Both the position numbers and the translations under genes were made by a program. A DNA stretch of 64,000 nucleotides from G963663315 sp963663315 (lineage in GTDB: Bacteria > Pseudomonadota > Gammaproteobacteria > Arenicellales > Poriferihabitantaceae): contig OY760176.1 in assembly GCA_963663315.1 (NCBI GenBank), forward strand, positions 310,001 to 374,000, in the 5' to 3' direction. Positions 33,665 to 42,788 of the stretch are shown here, in pieces. The notes beneath the pieces are model-generated. The model saw only the letters and a program-made list of their open reading frames with translations. It made no database searches and was not told the DNA's origin. Every line of letters starts with the position of its first letter. Positions within the stretch are counted from its first letter, which is position 1.

Positions 33665-34633
33665 TTAGTCGGCACGATATGGATCAGACCCGTCCGGCTG
33701 CGTCCGGAACCATCTGAAAGTCCACATATACTGTTCCGGCGCCTGACGGATAAGGGCTTCCATCGCCTGGTTGATTCCGGTTGCATCGGACACATGGTCG
33801 TTGCTCGGAACCTGTTGCAGGGGCGGCGCAACGATGATTCTGTATCTCCCGGTCTGTGCGGTCAGAATACAGATGAATGGAATCACCACGGCGTTGGCTT
33901 TTTTTGCCAACCGGCTGACCATATTGAGGGTGGACCGTTGCTGGCCGAAAAAAGGAGCATACACGGCATGCTTCCCTTCTCCGTGATCTTCATCCGGAAT
34001 CAGCAGGCAGATGCGTCCCTGTTTCATCCCCTCGACCAATCCCCGGGGACTTTGATCCCGCATATAAAGGTCGAGTTGGTTGAACCGGGTCCGGCCACTG
34101 TACAAAAACCAGTTGTACACGGGGTGTTTATCCCGCTTCATCATTCCAACCACAGGAGTGTCATGGAGAAGAGCGCAGGACCCTATATCCATGGTAGTTG
34201 TATGGTATGCAATCATGATCACATTTTGTCGGGAATCCTGTGGGGAATCCTGCGAGGACCCCGGCCACCCCCTGATATGTTCAGTGCCCTCGATATCAAC
34301 ATAGCGTTTCAGTCTCCTGCGCGTACTCATCATGCTCAGGCCCATATCGATGATGACACGACCATAGCAACGAAAGTGCGCTTCAAGCAGTTCCTGCTGT
34401 TCGGATTGCGATAACTCGGGGAAGCAAAGTCGAATATTGACTGCGGCAATATTTCTGCGTTTCCCGTTCCGCAAGCGCATCTGGTCGCCCACGAATCCAC
34501 CCAGCCACATCACAACTTTTCTCGGCAGCCAGGTAATCAGCCAAAGAATCAGCAAGAGCAGCCAGGCCCCCCAGTACCTTGGTTTGAAGCATGCCAGGTC
34601 GAGTTTGACTTTCGGGGGATAACCGGTTGGCAT
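33665..34633 (-). CDS. LpxL-like lauroyl/myristoyl acyltransferase
   Basis: 322 residues. After an N-terminal transmembrane helix (YWGAWLLLLILWLITWLP) comes the acyltransferase pair AYHTTTMDIGSC (an H-X4-D motif), the FNQLDLYMRDQSPRGLVEGMKQG region and LLIPDEDHGEGKHAVYAPFFG. The family acylates lipid A precursors at the inner membrane using acyl-ACP. It lies in a minus-strand run with a GT9 enzyme and two other glycosyltransferases, which fits outer-membrane glycolipid synthesis. Confidence 0.87.
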   Translation of the reverse strand: MPTGYPPKVKLDLACFKPRYWGAWLLLLILWLITWLPRKVVMWLGGFVGDQMRLRNGKRRNIAAVNIRLCFPELSQSEQQELLEAHFRCYGRVIIDMGLSMMSTRRRLKRYVDIEGTEHIRGWPGSSQDSPQDSRQNVIMIAYHTTTMDIGSCALLHDTPVVGMMKRDKHPVYNWFLYSGRTRFNQLDLYMRDQSPRGLVEGMKQGRICLLIPDEDHGEGKHAVYAPFFGQQRSTLNMVSRLAKKANAVVIPFICILTAQTGRYRIIVAPPLQQVPSNDHVSDATGINQAMEALIRQAPEQYMWTFRWFRTQPDGSDPYRAD

Positions 34634-34660
34634 CAGCGTTTCGAGTCTTGCCCCGGCCCC

Positions 34661-35341
34661 TTATGCGTACCGATGGTGGTGTGCACAATTTTCAGCGCCG
34701 GTGTTGTTGATGAACCTCTGATAGCAGGGGTCTTCACCTGCAAGCCAGCACAGATCGCTCCAATTGTCGATATCGCGCAACTCCTGGCAAAATTCAATAT
34801 CCATACCGAGGGACTTCAGGTTATCGAGTGTCTGCGTCAAAACCTGATTTGAACCCCAGTCCACCCGATTGAAAATCCCGCAGTTCAGTTCATGCAGGCC
34901 GAGAATATAGAAACCGCCATCCACCGCCGGGCCGATTATGTTTTTCCGCTTGCTGATCCGTGCATGGACCCGCGAGAGTATATTGCCGGATATTTGCGGG
35001 ACATCGCAGCCCATTACTACCCCCCCGCCGGATTCCCTTATCGCTTTTTCCAGGACATGAATTATTCTTTGCCCCAGGTCGCCTTCAACCTGAACTTCAA
35101 TATCCATCCGGTAGCGACTTCTCAAATCTTTGAAGCAGCCATGCTCCAGGTCGGGAGACACAGTGAGCACCAGAGAACCGGGCCAGTGCGTGTTGATTTT
35201 TCTGACTGACTGGGCCAGCATCATGTTCGCCAGTTCCGCCGCTCCGGCTTCAGTCAACTCCGGTTGCATTCGCGTTTTGACCTGACCTGGAACAGGGGCC
35301 TTGGCAAACAGGAATAAAGGAATATCGGGGTTAGCGCTCAT
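34661..35341 (-). CDS. DUF2064/TIGR04282 glycosyltransferase
   Basis: 226 residues from the ATG at 35341 (MSANPDIPLFLFAKAPVPGQVKTR). FAKAPVPGQVKTRMQPELTEAGAAELA and MGCDVPQISGNILSRV with GPAVDGGFYILGL are typical of the CofC-like nucleotidyltransferase-fold family annotated as TIGR04282 in arsenosugar clusters. Its start overlaps the end of the next gene by 11 bases, so the two are co-translated. No ArsM or radical-SAM arsenosugar gene lies nearby, so the arsenosugar label should be used with care. Confidence 0.8.
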   Translation of the reverse strand: MSANPDIPLFLFAKAPVPGQVKTRMQPELTEAGAAELANMMLAQSVRKINTHWPGSLVLTVSPDLEHGCFKDLRSRYRMDIEVQVEGDLGQRIIHVLEKAIRESGGGVVMGCDVPQISGNILSRVHARISKRKNIIGPAVDGGFYILGLHELNCGIFNRVDWGSNQVLTQTLDNLKSLGMDIEFCQELRDIDNWSDLCWLAGEDPCYQRFINNTGAENCAHHHRYA

Positions 35342-36041
35342 TGCCGTACATCTCACCCAGACGCTGTGGATCAATCCCTATCCAGAACAGAAACCTCAAT
35401 TTCCACATCAGCAATATGGTTCGGACCACGCCCCGGTTCTGCCATCGACGGGCGGAAGTAATGACCGGCGGACTGATCAGCAGAGGATTCGAGTACTGTT
35501 TGAGCAGCTTGCTCATTGCGATATCTTCCATCAGCGAGATTTGAGGAAAGCCGTTGACACGATTGAACAGCGACGCAGTGATGAATATCCCCTGATCCCC
35601 GGTAGCGAGAGCCCAGACACGTGAACGAATACGGATCATATTTTCGATGAGTCGATAGATCAACCCTTTTGGTTCGAGTACCACATCAAATCGCCCCCAT
35701 TGACGTTGGCGGCTGATTACCTGCTCCACCATGGCAATGGCATTGACCGGCAACCGGGTATCGCAGTGAAGAAACAACAGAATGTCACCGGTGGCCGCTT
35801 TTGCACCCAGGTTCATTTGCCTGCTTCGTCCGGGTTGATCCGTCGATATGATCCTGATCGATGGCTTTCCCGGTTCGGGTCGGTAAAGCCGGTCAATGGT
35901 CTCCAGGATTTGCAGCGATTCGGCCTGATCGCTCGCATCGACCAGGATGGCCTCGTGTAACCCGCGCAAGGTTCGCAAATGACTAACCAGACCTTCGACG
36001 GTTCGTCCTTCGTTGTAAAGAGGAGCGATGATCGAAATCAT
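35331..36041 (-). CDS. Family 2 glycosyltransferase, TIGR04283 type
   Basis: 236 residues. The GT-A core shows ISIIAPLYNEGRTVEGLVSHLR, ILVDASDQAES and GDILLFLHCDTRLPVNA, and the later FITASLFNRVNGFPQISLMEDIAMSKLLK is the acceptor side with the ED pair. It has the length and pattern of TIGR04283, the constant partner of the TIGR04282 gene that overlaps its 3' end. The pair occurs widely outside arsenosugar clusters. It ends 42 bases from argG in the same direction, which is probably a separate unit. Confidence 0.82.
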   Translation of the reverse strand: MISIIAPLYNEGRTVEGLVSHLRTLRGLHEAILVDASDQAESLQILETIDRLYRPEPGKPSIRIISTDQPGRSRQMNLGAKAATGDILLFLHCDTRLPVNAIAMVEQVISRQRQWGRFDVVLEPKGLIYRLIENMIRIRSRVWALATGDQGIFITASLFNRVNGFPQISLMEDIAMSKLLKQYSNPLLISPPVITSARRWQNRGVVRTILLMWKLRFLFWIGIDPQRLGEMYGNER

Positions 36042-36083
36042 GTCAATGTCAGCGAATCAAGCGCTCTGTGACACGGGTGCGGG

Positions 36084-37295
36084 TCATTTTTTCCGGCTGC
36101 CGGCGATTCGCAGCCGCAAGGCATTCAGTTTGATGAATCCGGTTGCATCGGCCTGGTCATAGGCGCCCGCATCCTCTTCGAAGGTCACAATTTTCTCATC
36201 AAACAATGAATCTGTTTTTGACTGGCGGCCCAGCACATCGACATTGCCCTTGTACAAACGCAGCCGGACCTCTCCGTTGACGTTTGCCTGGGAGGCATCA
36301 ATCATGCCCTGCATCATAACCCGCTCGGGGCTGTACCAGTAACCATTGTAGATAAGACTGGCATAGCGCGGCATCAGTTCGTCTTTCAGGTGGGCCACCT
36401 CCCTGTCGAGGGTGAGTGATTCGACCGCACGATGAGCTTTGTGAATGATGGCGCCCCCCGGGGTTTCATAACAGCCCCTGTTCTTCATGCCGACATACCT
36501 GTTTTCGACAATGTCTGCCCGGCCAATACCATGGATCGATCCCCGCCTGTTCAAATCCACCATAACCTGCGCCGGAGTCAATACTTCACCGTTGATCGAT
36601 ACGACATCTCCCTGATTGAAGCCAAGCAACAATTCCTCTGGCTTGTCCGGGGCATCCATCGGAGAACGGGTCCAGCTCCAGACCTCATCATCCGGCGTCG
36701 TCCACGGATCTTCCAGTTCCCCTCCCTCATGCGAGATATGCAACAGATTTGCATCAATCGAGTAGGGAGAACTTCCATCCTTTTTCTTCTCAACACTAAT
36801 GCCATGCTTCTGTGCATACTCCATCAGTTTTGCCCGGGAGGTCAAATCCCACTCCCGCCAGGGCGCTATGATCCTGATATCAGGATTCAGGGCATAGGCG
36901 GATAACTCAAATCTGACCTGGTCATTGCCTTTGCCGGTGGCGCCGTGGGAGATTGCGTCGGCATTGGTTTTTCTGGCAGTCTCAACCAGGTATTTGGCGA
37001 TCAACGGGCGGGCAATCGAGGTGCCCAGCAGATATTCTCCTTCGTAGACTGCATTGGCGCGAAACATCGGAAAAACATAGTCACGGGCAAATTCCTCGGT
37101 CAGATCTTCGATGAATATATCCTTTATCCCATACTTTTGTGCTTTCTTCCGGGCTGGCTCAAGATCTTCACCCTGACCGATATCCGCCGTAAAGGTGACC
37201 ACCTCGCAATGGTATTCGTCTTGCAGCCATTTCAGGATAATAGAAGTATCCAGTCCTCCGGAATAGGCCAGTACAGCCTTGTTGATTTCTGACAT
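36084..37295 (-). CDS. argG: Argininosuccinate synthase
   Basis: 403 residues. The PP-loop KAVLAYSGGLDTSIILKWL, the aspartate/citrulline region SHGATGKGNDQVRFEL and YETPGGAIIHKAHRA are all diagnostic. It joins citrulline and aspartate with ATP to give argininosuccinate. It is divergent from argF, with about 170 bases between the start codons, so the arginine genes are linked but not in a single operon. Confidence 0.97.
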   Translation of the reverse strand: MSEINKAVLAYSGGLDTSIILKWLQDEYHCEVVTFTADIGQGEDLEPARKKAQKYGIKDIFIEDLTEEFARDYVFPMFRANAVYEGEYLLGTSIARPLIAKYLVETARKTNADAISHGATGKGNDQVRFELSAYALNPDIRIIAPWREWDLTSRAKLMEYAQKHGISVEKKKDGSSPYSIDANLLHISHEGGELEDPWTTPDDEVWSWTRSPMDAPDKPEELLLGFNQGDVVSINGEVLTPAQVMVDLNRRGSIHGIGRADIVENRYVGMKNRGCYETPGGAIIHKAHRAVESLTLDREVAHLKDELMPRYASLIYNGYWYSPERVMMQGMIDASQANVNGEVRLRLYKGNVDVLGRQSKTDSLFDEKIVTFEEDAGAYDQADATGFIKLNALRLRIAGSRKK

Positions 37296-37465
37296 GGTTG
37301 TTTTCTTATTTTGGTAAGGAAAAGAAATTTATTATATCATTAACCATGCAAGCGTTTGAGGGGCCGTCAGGATTACGGACGGTCCGGCAGAGGATTCCTG
37401 ATGCATCAGGGATGCGCTGCGTTCGACGTATCATTTATTACAGACCTATTTATGGATTTAAAGAA

Positions 37466-38374
37466 GTGGCAATTCGACATTTGTTAAGTTGTATGGATTT
37501 AACCGGACAAGAGCTTCGGCAATTGATTTCGCGGTCCATTGAACTCAAGGCCGAGATCCCCTCAGGCCGCCATGCCCATTTTATGAAGGGCAAAACCGCG
37601 ATACTGGTATTCGAAAAATTATCGACCCGTACCCGGGTTTCGTTTGAAACCGGGATCGGTCAATTTGGCGGAAATTCGATTTTTCTGGCGCCGTCCGACT
37701 CTCATCTTGGTTATGGCGAGTCGATAGCTGATACTGCCCGGGTGCTTTCCAGAATGGTCGACCTGATCGTGATGCGGACCGGGCCACACGAACGCATCGA
37801 GACGATGGCGGAAAATGCCTCGATACCCGTCATCAACGGATTATCCGACTATAATCATCCCTGCCAGATTCTCGCAGACATCCAGACATTTACCGAACAT
37901 CGCGGGGAGATCGAGGGCAGGAAAATATCCTGGGTAGGTGATGGCAACAATGTCTGCCATTCGTGGATGAATGCAGCTCGGCAATTCGACTTCGAACTCC
38001 ATATTGCCACACCGAAAAATCAGCAACCTGATGAGACATTGACAGCGCAATGCGCCAGTCATATCGTTTTGACCGAGGACCCCGTAGAGGCCTGTACAGG
38101 CGCGGCGCTGGTCGTTACCGATACCTGGTCCGGCATGGGTTTTGAAAAGGAAAAGAAAATTCGCGAGAAGATTTTCAAGGGTTATTGTGTTGATCAGAAA
38201 CTGATGGAGCACGCAGCCAGCGACGCGCTGTTCATGCACTGCCTGCCGGCATATCGCGGCAGCGAAGTCACTTCAGAGGTGATAGACGGTCCGCAAAGCG
38301 TGGTCTGGGATGAAGCAGAAAACCGGCTTCACGCGCAAAAGGCGCTGATCGAATTTCTGATGTCAGACAACTAA
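37466..38374 (+). CDS. argF: Ornithine carbamoyltransferase
   Basis: 302 residues from GTG at 37466, the normal length. AIRHLLSCMDLTGQELRQLI is the standard N-terminus; the frame is open 56 codons further upstream but reads as non-family sequence. The carbamoyl phosphate site is intact: KLSTRTRVSFE (S53 to R57), MRTGPHE and NHPCQILAD, and ornithine binding uses HCLPAYRG. It converts ornithine and carbamoyl phosphate to citrulline. Its end overlaps the convergent ICMT-like gene by 12 bases. Confidence 0.95.
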   Translation: MAIRHLLSCMDLTGQELRQLISRSIELKAEIPSGRHAHFMKGKTAILVFEKLSTRTRVSFETGIGQFGGNSIFLAPSDSHLGYGESIADTARVLSRMVDLIVMRTGPHERIETMAENASIPVINGLSDYNHPCQILADIQTFTEHRGEIEGRKISWVGDGNNVCHSWMNAARQFDFELHIATPKNQQPDETLTAQCASHIVLTEDPVEACTGAALVVTDTWSGMGFEKEKKIREKIFKGYCVDQKLMEHAASDALFMHCLPAYRGSEVTSEVIDGPQSVVWDEAENRLHAQKALIEFLMSDN

Positions 38375-38944
38375 CGACTGGAATCCCAGCAGATAACCAT
38401 AGCCCGCGACCACGGCCAACAGATTCCAGTGACCATGGTTTTCAAACATGATTTTCCAGTTGAAAAACCAGAAATGCCGGTCCAGTCTTTTCGTTCCCGG
38501 CAGAAATCGATTGACCTGTCGGCAATACAGCCGATAGGGTTCGCCGAAGATTTCCTCAAGAACGGGTTCTTCCCTTTGCACACGATTGACCATATAAAAC
38601 CAGTAGAACAGGGTGTACAGAACCATCATGAAAGCGTTTCCGGTGGTCACGACAAATCCCAGTATCAATAAGTACCGGCCAAGATACATCGGGTTTCGGC
38701 ACAGTTGATAAGGGCCGCGCATGGTCAGCACCTTGTCCTTTTCCACACAGGCGAAACACCACAACTGAATCGCTTCGCCGATCAGCGAAATCCCAAGGCC
38801 CGCCCAGATTAACTCCGGCCTGACCCACCACGGCCACAACGCGACCAGTATCAGCGCTATCGGTATACGCAGTCTGAGGAGCCATTTCCTCAATCCCGGA
38901 TGATTGAATAGTCTATGGACGGGTTCGATTATCGATAAAGTCAT
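38363..38944 (-). CDS. Isoprenylcysteine carboxyl methyltransferase-like membrane methyltransferase
   Basis: 193 residues with four or five transmembrane helices. GPYQLCRNPMYLGRYLLILGF and REEPVLEEIFGEPYRLYCRQVNRFLPG are the SAM-binding part of the ICMT/PEMT family. Bacterial members methylate varied lipids, isoprenoids or small molecules; the substrate here is unknown. It stands alone, convergent with argF and divergent from the wrbA-like gene. Confidence 0.85.
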   Translation of the reverse strand: MTLSIIEPVHRLFNHPGLRKWLLRLRIPIALILVALWPWWVRPELIWAGLGISLIGEAIQLWCFACVEKDKVLTMRGPYQLCRNPMYLGRYLLILGFVVTTGNAFMMVLYTLFYWFYMVNRVQREEPVLEEIFGEPYRLYCRQVNRFLPGTKRLDRHFWFFNWKIMFENHGHWNLLAVVAGYGYLLGFQSLVV

Positions 38945-39051
38945 CTCTTATTCCGGCAGAGCGACAAGCCGGATTTTAATCTGTCAGCTTGAGAGGAGAG
39001 TAGTGTCATGTTAGATTTTCTGATACAAACCACTGGACAAGTTATTTCACG

Positions 39052-39654
39052 ATGAAAAAGATACTGATTCTGTACTACAGCCGACAGGGCGCCACCGCGG
39101 AGCTGGCGAGACATGCAGGGCATGGCGTGGAAAGTCTTGACCAGTGCGAAGCCGTGATGAGAACCGTACCTGCAGTATCCACTGTTTGTGAAGCGACTGA
39201 AGAGTACATTAATCCGAGTGGCGATGTCTATGCATCAATTGATGATCTTGAAAGCTGCGCAGGACTGATACTCGGCAGTCCCACCCGCTTTGGCACCATC
39301 GCATCGCCATTGAAGTATTTTTTCGATCAGACGGTCCCGCAATGGCTGAACGGCGCACTCAAGGATAAACCCGCTGCCGTATTCACTTCTTCTGCGAGCA
39401 TGCATGGTGGCCAGGAAAGTACTCTGCTCTCCATGATGCTGCCCCTGATTCATCATGGCATGGTCATTACAGGGCTGCCCTATAGCGGCACGCAACTCGC
39501 TCAAACGCAAACCGGCGGCAGCCCCTACGGCGCCAGCCATGTTGCGGGTCCGAATGACATCCGGCCTGTTACAGATGATGAAAAAGCGTTGGCGGAATTG
39601 CTCGGGCGCCGGGTTGCCAACCTCGCGATTGCCCTTGATGGCAAGGCACTGTAG
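39052..39654 (+). CDS. wrbA: WrbA-like NAD(P)H:quinone oxidoreductase
   Basis: 200 residues. KKILILYYSRQGATAELARHA is the flavodoxin-type FMN phosphate loop, LILGSPTRFGTIASPLKYFFDQT the isoalloxazine loop, and FTSSASMHGGQESTLLSMM the WrbA-specific segment. The tetrameric flavoprotein reduces quinones by two electrons to avoid radicals. The family's usual GSPYGAS near the C-terminus is present. It is convergent with hda. Confidence 0.9.
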   Translation: MKKILILYYSRQGATAELARHAGHGVESLDQCEAVMRTVPAVSTVCEATEEYINPSGDVYASIDDLESCAGLILGSPTRFGTIASPLKYFFDQTVPQWLNGALKDKPAAVFTSSASMHGGQESTLLSMMLPLIHHGMVITGLPYSGTQLAQTQTGGSPYGASHVAGPNDIRPVTDDEKALAELLGRRVANLAIALDGKAL

Positions 39655-39675
39655 CGCTTGACACCAGCCAGACCG

Positions 39676-40365
39676 TCACAATAACGTTTTCAGAAAAGGG
39701 ATGGTGATCTTCCGGTGGGCGCGCAGTGATGCATGATCGAGTTTGTCGAGCAGGGCAAACAAAGAACGGGTATCACGATCGCAATGAGACATGATAAACG
39801 CGATCACTTTTTCATCCAGATAAAACCCTCTTGACCTTGCCTGGCGTCGTAATGCCTGCTGTTTTTGTTCTTCATCAAGAGGGTGGACATGGTAAACCCC
39901 CCCATAGGACAAACGGGATTCCAGATCCTTCAGTTCCAGATTGATCTTGCCGGGTGGCGCTGAACCGCTGACGATGAGCGTTCCGGAATTTTGTATCGTG
40001 CTCTCGTACAGTGACAGAATCTTCACCTGTGCGTTTTCCAGACCGGCAATCGTATCGATATCATCAACGCAAAGGATGGTATTGGCAGCAACGGGGATCA
40101 ACTCATCCAGTTTGTCATCGCTTTGCCCGGTCAGGGAAACGTAAATGCCGGGTTTCAATCGTTTTCCTGCTGCTATACAGCATGCATTGAGTAAATGGGT
40201 TTTGCCACTGCCGGATTCTCCCCACAGATACAGTATCGGCCGGGTTCGAACTCCTGAAAGCAGATTCTTCAGTTCCTTGATCAGTGTCTCATTGCCACTC
40301 TCGTAAAAACTTTCAAGAACAATATCGTTTCCGATATCGGTCGGAATCAGTGTCTGGCTACTCAT
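39676..40365 (-). CDS. hda: DnaA regulatory inactivator Hda
   Basis: 229 residues of the DnaA-type AAA+ family. Walker A is WGESGSGKTHLLNA and Walker B is ILCVDDIDTI, with the sensor and arginine finger in LESRLSYGGVYHV and the lid domain at the C-terminus. It lacks the DNA-binding domain of DnaA. With the beta clamp Hda stimulates DnaA-ATP hydrolysis after initiation. Its start overlaps the stop of the CDP-alcohol transferase gene by four bases (ATGA). Confidence 0.93.
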   Translation of the reverse strand: MSSQTLIPTDIGNDIVLESFYESGNETLIKELKNLLSGVRTRPILYLWGESGSGKTHLLNACCIAAGKRLKPGIYVSLTGQSDDKLDELIPVAANTILCVDDIDTIAGLENAQVKILSLYESTIQNSGTLIVSGSAPPGKINLELKDLESRLSYGGVYHVHPLDEEQKQQALRRQARSRGFYLDEKVIAFIMSHCDRDTRSLFALLDKLDHASLRAHRKITIPFLKTLL

Positions 40366-40925
40366 TCTTCGGCCAGTTTACGAAATTCCTGTCGAATTCC
40401 CCACAGCCATACATACTGGACCCCGCTGACCACCGTCGTAATCAGTACCCCGTAAACAAGAGCGCTGACCACTACCGGAACAGAAAGAATTGCTGATTTC
40501 TCCAGTAAAACTGCGACCATCAGTGAAATCTGCAGAAACGTGTTGACCTTGCTTGAGTAGGTGGGTCGGATAGACACCGTTTGGCCCATTACCACTATAA
40601 TCAGATATCCGACCACGATGACCAGGTCCCTGAACATCACCACGATCAGCAACCAGAAAGGAATGTCACCCAGTATCGCCAGCATGATATAGGTGCTGCC
40701 AATCAACAGCTTGTCAGCCATCGGGTCGAGCACCATACCCAGGTTTGAAACACAATTGAATTGCTTCGCGATGTATCCATCGAGGCCATCCGTGATGCCG
40801 GCAGCGATGAACAGGTACAGAGCCAGATCGTAGTTATGGTCATGCAGCAATAACACCAATATCGGGCATGCCGAGATTCGGGCCAGCGTCAACAGGTTCG
40901 GGATGAGGGAGATCAGATTCAGCAC
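40362..40925 (-). CDS. CDP-alcohol phosphatidyltransferase
   Basis: 187 residues with about six transmembrane helices. The signature D-G-X2-A-X9-G-X3-D-X3-D is visible in DGLDGYIAKQF and GMVLDPMADKLL. Typical PgsA carries A-R at the fourth to fifth position of the motif, here A-K, a mild departure. It may make phosphatidylglycerophosphate or a related lipid. Its stop overlaps hda by four bases, so the two are co-translated. It is divergent from purM. Confidence 0.87.
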   Translation of the reverse strand: MLNLISLIPNLLTLARISACPILVLLLHDHNYDLALYLFIAAGITDGLDGYIAKQFNCVSNLGMVLDPMADKLLIGSTYIMLAILGDIPFWLLIVVMFRDLVIVVGYLIIVVMGQTVSIRPTYSSKVNTFLQISLMVAVLLEKSAILSVPVVVSALVYGVLITTVVSGVQYVWLWGIRQEFRKLAEE

Positions 40926-41121
40926 ATTCAGTTGTGTCAGGTGTTAAAGAAATAACTTCGGCTAACCTATCACTGTATCGGTCAATTTTCAAACTATTGC
41001 AGGAGGATTTACGGCTAGACCATATCAGATTTAAAAAATTGAGTTTCGATATACTTAATACCAGATTCAGGTTCGATCAGGCATAATCGCGGCTGGATGC
41101 CAAACTGCCCCAAACTGCCCA

Positions 41122-42171
41122 ATGCCGCTGGAAAAGAAATCGAAATCCGCCCTGAGCTATAGTCAAAGTGGTGTTGACATCAATGCGGGTAAGGCACTGA
41201 TCGAGCGGATCAAACCTGCGGTCACGGATACATTCCGTCCGGGTGTTCTCCAGGGCCTGGGTGGTTTCGGCGCATTATTTGAATTACCCGCAGGCAGGTT
41301 CCAGTCGCCGGTACTGGTGTCCGCAACCGATGGTGTGGGCACCAAGCTGAAGCTTGCCGGTATGCTGGATCGTCATCACACAATCGGTATCGACCTGGTT
41401 GCGATGTGCGTCAATGACCTCATAGTCTGCGGCGCAGAACCGCTGTATTTTCTGGATTATTTCGCCACAGGAAAGCTCAATGTGGATCAGGCGGAAATCA
41501 TCATCAACGGGATTGCAAAGGGATGCGCCATCGCAGGTTGTGCTCTGGTTGGCGGGGAGACTGCGGAAATGCCGGGTATGTATGCTCCCGGAGACTATGA
41601 CCTGGCAGGTTTTGCGGTCGGTGTCGTCGAAAAAAATGACATGGTCACCCCGCAACGGGTCAGTGCAGGTGATACCATCATCGGACTTGGCTCTTCGGGT
41701 CCCCATGCCAATGGTTATTCCCTGATCCGGAAGATTATCGAAGTCAGCGGCAGCAACCTCAACCAGGAATTTGAAGGAACCACACTGGGCGAGGCCCTCC
41801 TCGCTCCCACCCGGATCTATGTTAAAACGATTCTCGCGCTGCTCGAATCAATCAACGTCACTGCCATCGCTCATATCACCGGCGGGGGCTTGCTCGAGAA
41901 TCTGCCCAGGGTATTGCCACAGGGTGTCAGCGCCGGAATTTCCCAGGCATCGTGGTCAATGCCTCCTGTCTTCAAATGGTTGCAGGAATGTGGCAGGGTT
42001 GAACAGGCTGAAATGTTACGCACATTCAATTGCGGGATCGGCATGGTGGTTTGCGTCGGCCCGCAGGATGCAGAGTGTGCGATCATCCACCTGGAGAATT
42101 CAGGGGAGAAGGTTATTGTCCTTGGAGAGATTGTCGAATCTGACCGGACGGAAGTGATCCTGAAAGATTAG
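41122..42171 (+). CDS. purM: Phosphoribosylformylglycinamidine cyclo-ligase
   Basis: 349 residues. SYSQSGVDINAGKALIERIK, SATDGVGTKLKLA and GGETAEMPGMYAPGDYDLAGFAVGVVEK are diagnostic for PurM (AIR synthase), step five of purine synthesis. A ten-base unit CAAACTGCCC occurs twice immediately before the ATG (41101-41120) in the place of a ribosome site. It leads the purM-purN-DUF3108 unit. Confidence 0.97.
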   Translation: MPLEKKSKSALSYSQSGVDINAGKALIERIKPAVTDTFRPGVLQGLGGFGALFELPAGRFQSPVLVSATDGVGTKLKLAGMLDRHHTIGIDLVAMCVNDLIVCGAEPLYFLDYFATGKLNVDQAEIIINGIAKGCAIAGCALVGGETAEMPGMYAPGDYDLAGFAVGVVEKNDMVTPQRVSAGDTIIGLGSSGPHANGYSLIRKIIEVSGSNLNQEFEGTTLGEALLAPTRIYVKTILALLESINVTAIAHITGGGLLENLPRVLPQGVSAGISQASWSMPPVFKWLQECGRVEQAEMLRTFNCGIGMVVCVGPQDAECAIIHLENSGEKVIVLGEIVESDRTEVILKD

Positions 42172-42180
42172 TACTGCCTC

Positions 42181-42780
42181 TTGTCTTCTCAAATATTCAA
42201 ACTGGTGGTGCTGATTTCCGGAAACGGTTCCAACCTGCAGTCGATTATCGATCATATCCACGCAAAGAAACTGGATGCCAGAATCGCGGCAGTCGTCAGT
42301 AACCGTGCAGATGCATTCGGTCTTGATCGGGCAAGGTCCGCAGGCATCGAATCCCTCACGATTGATCCCGGAAACTATTCATCGGCGTGTGACTTCGACC
42401 AAAAGCTGGCCAGGACAGTGTCCCGCTATCAACCTGACCTGGTGGTACTGGCGGGCTATATGCGAATATTGGGCGCTGCTTTCGTCAAGCGGTTCGAAGG
42501 GAAAATCATAAACATTCATCCTTCACTTCTGCCAAAATACAAAGGGCTGAATACGCACCAACGCGCCATTGATGCAGGAGACAGCGAACACGGGGCAAGT
42601 GTTCATTTCGTGACTTGTGAACTCGACGATGGTCCGATTATCATTCAACAGCAAGTCGACATTTCACCGGGGGAGACCGCGGCCACCCTCCAGCAGAAAG
42701 TGCACAAGGCAGAACACTGGATATACCCGATTGCGATTCAGCGGATCGTCACCGGGGAAGTCAGTTTCAACAGGTTATAA
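42181..42780 (+). CDS. purN: Phosphoribosylglycinamide formyltransferase
   Basis: 199 residues from TTG at 42181, nine bases after purM. LVVLISGNGSNLQSIIDHI, the catalytic region NIHPSLLPKYKGLNTHQRAI and HFVTCELDDGPIIIQQQVDI are those of PurN. It formylates glycinamide ribonucleotide with formyl-tetrahydrofolate. purM-purN linkage is standard in gammaproteobacteria. Confidence 0.96.
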   Translation: MSSQIFKLVVLISGNGSNLQSIIDHIHAKKLDARIAAVVSNRADAFGLDRARSAGIESLTIDPGNYSSACDFDQKLARTVSRYQPDLVVLAGYMRILGAAFVKRFEGKIINIHPSLLPKYKGLNTHQRAIDAGDSEHGASVHFVTCELDDGPIIIQQQVDISPGETAATLQQKVHKAEHWIYPIAIQRIVTGEVSFNRL

Positions 42781-42788
42781 TCGAACTC

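Noticed and set aside
33572..34414. 280-codon plus-strand frame over the LpxL-like gene
   Set aside because: Shadow of the minus-strand acyltransferase, with no motif or ribosome site.
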